This document shows positions 49,414 to 50,816 of a DNA stretch of 50,816 bases, in pieces. A program made the position numbers and the translations under genes. Source of the stretch: Oscillospiraceae bacterium (GTDB taxonomy: Bacteria; Bacillota; Clostridia; Oscillospirales; Oscillospiraceae); assembly GCA_024404315.1 (NCBI GenBank), contig JAKSQD010000009.1, positions 1 through 50,816 on the forward strand, written 5' to 3'. Within the stretch, counting starts at the first letter, position 1; the number at the start of each line of letters is the position of its first letter. The notes below the pieces were generated by a model. That model was given only the letters and a program-made list of their open reading frames with translations, was not told where the DNA came from and did not search any database.

Positions 49414-49445
49414 AAGGATGAGAAGAAGTTCATCATCTCATCCTT
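49414..49445. terminator. Convergent terminator of the cassette
   Basis: AAGGATGAGA (49414-49423) and TCTCATCCTT (49436-49445) form a 10-bp stem between the plus-strand cassette and the minus-strand gene ending at 49453. T-rich sequence lies on the minus-strand side. Confidence 0.72.
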
Positions 49446-49452
49446 ATGCTAA

Positions 49453-49737
49453 TTATTTATACAAGTCAAAAATCTTTGTCAATTTGATTCCATCTATCAC
49501 ACCCAGCCGGTACATCACCTTCTCCACATTAGCGGACTGGTGAAATGTATGCTCGGTAAATGCCTGAATAGCTTCTGAATCATCCTCGCTCAGCTTGTCC
49601 AAGGCAGACCAGTAGCCCTTTTCCAATCTTATCAGTTCGTCTTTGTGGGGACGCAGCTCGTCTATATGTTCTTCGTAAAGCTGTTCAAGGCGTTCTCCGA
49701 TTACGGTGTTCAGAAATTCTCTGTCTCTGTTCGTCAT
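49453..49737 (-). CDS. Hypothetical protein of the element, 94 residues
   Basis: A small acidic helical protein (FLNTVIGERLEQLYEEHIDEL, WSALDKLSEDDSEAIQAFTE) without cysteine motifs or membrane segments. It lies 11 bp downstream of another small gene on the same strand, and both have host-like GC content, unlike the defence cassette. The pair occupies the right end of the element next to the arm repeats. No function is recognised. An accessory role in maintenance or regulation of the element is possible. Confidence 0.72.
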   Translation of the reverse strand: MTNRDREFLNTVIGERLEQLYEEHIDELRPHKDELIRLEKGYWSALDKLSEDDSEAIQAFTEHTFHQSANVEKVMYRLGVIDGIKLTKIFDLYK

Positions 49738-49748
49738 ATCCGTTCACC

Positions 49749-50114
49749 TCACGCATAGATCAGCTCAGCGAGGACGATCCTCTCAGCGGCATCATTGATG
49801 GCATCCATATCATCCCCATCAGAGCGTCCATTCCAATCCATCTCCTCCCCATCAGAGCGTCCATTCCAATCCATCTCCTCCAGCATCTCCTGAACGAGAT
49901 TCTTCTTCATGGTCACAGCCTGCATCTCAATTTCCGCAGCCAGCGACCAAAGCTGACCCGTGAGGGTGTAGAACTGATACAACTTTTTGTCGATTTTCTC
50001 CAGATGCTCCTGATAGAGCTGTCCATAGCGTCCAATGGATTCATACTGCTCGGACAGCTCAGAGAAATCACGAATCGGCGTAAAAAGTGAAAACTGCAAC
50101 TTTTCGTGGTACAT
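49749..50114 (-). CDS. Hypothetical helical protein with tandem repeat
   Basis: A 121-residue protein, mostly helical (LYQEHLEKIDKKLYQFYTLT, LWSLAAEIEMQAVTMKKNLV). A 33-bp tandem duplication in the gene gives two copies of the segment EEMDWNGRSDG near residues 77-99. AAGGAG precedes the ATG at 50114. It is probably co-transcribed with the 94-residue gene that follows. No family is recognised. Confidence 0.72.
   Translation of the reverse strand: MYHEKLQFSLFTPIRDFSELSEQYESIGRYGQLYQEHLEKIDKKLYQFYTLTGQLWSLAAEIEMQAVTMKKNLVQEMLEEMDWNGRSDGEEMDWNGRSDGDDMDAINDAAERIVLAELIYA
49814..49879. repeat. 33-bp tandem repeat, two copies
   Basis: Two adjacent identical 33-bp units (starting at 49814 and 49847) within the 121-residue gene. 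In-frame, each encodes 11 residues. The exact identity suggests recent duplication or ongoing slippage. Confidence 0.9.
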
Positions 50115-50165
50115 AACAAAACTCCTTCAAATGTGACCGGTTCCATCGGCAAGCACGATGGAGTT

Positions 50166-50186
50166 TTGACCCTTATTTTGACCCTT
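50166..50186. repeat. Right arm tandem repeat
   Basis: The same double TTGACCCTT repeat as at 35658-35678, in the same orientation and 114 bp inside attR. The nearly equal distance from each core supports an arm-type integrase site. Confidence 0.75.
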
Positions 50187-50299
50187 AACAGGAACACAAA
50201 ATGAAATATTGTGTGGTATTATTAGACTGATTTTTGCTCAGATACAGAAATAATGGAGTGAATTGTACTCAAAATATTCAAAAGATTTCGGTTTCACAA

Positions 50300-50324
50300 T
50301 TCGACTCCCGCCTCGCGCACCAAC
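50300..50324 (+). other. attR, 25-bp core repeat
   Basis: An exact copy of the tRNA-Leu 3' end at 35515-35539. The flanking bases differ, so it is the far junction of the integrated element and not a second tRNA gene. Confidence 0.9.
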
Positions 50325-50332
50325 AAAAGATT

Positions 50333-50361
50333 ATCCGAACCTTTCGGGGTTCGGATTTTTC
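50333..50361 (+). terminator. Former tRNA-Leu terminator
   Basis: ATCCGAACC (50333-50341) and GGTTCGGAT (50348-50356) with TTTTT. It directly follows attR and was probably the terminator of tRNA-Leu before the element inserted, or that of a second element. Confidence 0.75.
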
Positions 50362-50420
50362 TTTGCTTTTGGGCGGTTTTTAAGGGTGAAATGTTTGGAT
50401 TCTGATTCGTAAAAATTCGT

Positions 50421-50469
50421 TCTACCCCAGTTTTTACCCCAGACAGGATTTTGCGTCCCGTCTGGGGTA
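50421..50469. repeat. Arm-like repeats outside attR
   Basis: Tandem TACCCCAG copies (50423-50430 and 50435-50442) and an inverted copy GTCTGGGGTA (50460-50469). They lie about 100 bp beyond attR, the same distance as the arm repeats inside the element, which suggests the end of a second element at this site. The 50470-50579 part shows one further TTGACCCTTA at 50565-50574 and no gene. Confidence 0.55.
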
Positions 50470-50579
50470 AATTTGTTTTCTGTGAAATTGTTCAAAAAGT
50501 TACGATAAAACGCATTAGACTCATTGGATTCGATGGACGAAAGTGAAACTTTTTTGAGAGGATTTTGACCCTTATCGTC

Positions 50580-50693
50580 TCACAGATTGGATACCTGCTT
50601 GATGTAGTTCTGCATTTTATCCTGCGTGTCACGCTTCATGGTCTCGCTGACCGCACCATATACATCCATCGTAAAGCTGCTTGAATAATGTCC
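50580..50693 (-). pseudogene. Truncated tyrosine integrase, C-terminal end
   Basis: The last 37 codons of an integrase-like gene, with GHYSSSFTMDVYGAVSETMK including the active-site Tyr region and a tail like that of the intact integrase at 35743 (GHHTASFTLETYAHATASMK). Upstream of about 50693 the reading frame continues into unrelated sequence (SHIVYRGYQKSLLQYNT), so all other catalytic residues are gone. It is a remnant of a second integrated element, cut by deletion or by an insertion near 50693. The sequence from there to 50816 is AT-rich with GGGGCTATC repeats and is unassigned. Confidence 0.75.
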
Positions 50694-50816
50694 AGTATTA
50701 TATTGTAAAAGGGACTTTTGATAGCCCCTATATACAATATGGCTGGCTAAAAAGAAAATATTGTAAATCCCGTCCCCGTAGGCCACTCTGCACGGCAATT
50801 TAGATCAGCCTTGTCG

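Noticed and set aside
49814-49879. CRISPR-like repeat
   Set aside because: There are only two directly adjacent copies without spacers, in frame inside a gene. No Cas genes occur in the window.
50300-50324. A second tRNA-Leu gene
   Set aside because: Only the last 23 bases of the tRNA plus two flanking bases are present. The upstream sequence does not form a D arm, anticodon arm or acceptor strand.

Overview
The window looks like a chromosome segment of a gut-type Clostridia species, most likely in or near Oscillospiraceae. The basis is a Firmicutes gene set (a T-box in front of leuA, YerC, NrdR, CoaX, tandem CoaBC), strong TTGACA-17-TATAAT promoters with AGGAGG ribosome sites, moderately GC-rich host genes, and intergenic palindromic repeats of the kind common in these genomes. 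The family-level placement is inference.

Layout. 0-0.4 kb: tRNA-Met, tRNA-Glu and tRNA-Val on the minus strand. 0.5-7.2 kb: minus-strand housekeeping genes (a methyltransferase with YerC, a DUF188 protein, a HAD phosphatase, hisB, coaBC, an HTH/desulfoferrodoxin-like fusion, tRNA-Gly, coaX, a 49-residue membrane protein, nrdR). CoaBC and CoaX supply consecutive steps of coenzyme A synthesis. 7.4-16.9 kb: an unknown gene, a MATE exporter, a T-box-controlled leuA, small membrane and zinc-ribbon proteins, an S41 protease, a GNAT acetyltransferase, a KTR protein and a TetR regulator. 17.2-28.9 kb: a carbohydrate region containing a ROK kinase, a D-lyxose isomerase, a HAD phosphatase, a complete mannose-family PTS (EIIA, B, C, D), and a sensing operon made of two sugar-binding proteins, a histidine kinase and a NarL-type response regulator. 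Near-identical 7-2-7 palindromes lie in front of both the PTS and the sensing operon, which suggests that the response regulator controls both. 29.3-33.4 kb: an Rrf2 regulator, then a class II amidotransferase with two different glutamate-cysteine ligase family proteins behind a structured leader. 33.7-35.0 kb: enolase.

From 35.5 to 50.3 kb a mobilizable element of about 14.8 kb sits in the 3' end of a tRNA-Leu(CAG) gene. It is bounded by a 25-bp direct repeat (35515-35539 and 50300-50324) and has matching tandem arm repeats about 115 bp inside each end. It carries a tyrosine integrase, an Xis-like protein, MobC, a relaxase, a coiled-coil membrane protein encoded partly inside the relaxase gene, and a run of about nine hairpins that may hold oriT. 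Its cargo is a STAND NTPase followed by a tightly packed, AT-rich plus-strand cassette: an XRE controller, an 839-residue m5C-plus-m6A methyltransferase fusion, an HNH nuclease, a second m5C methyltransferase, a nucleotidyltransferase-fold protein and a DUF262 protein. The first four read as an unusual restriction-modification system. The overlapping nucleotidyltransferase/DUF262 pair at its end is the best candidate in the window for an undescribed defence module.

The right end (50.3-50.8 kb) holds traces of another element at the same site: arm-like repeats and a truncated integrase 3' end.
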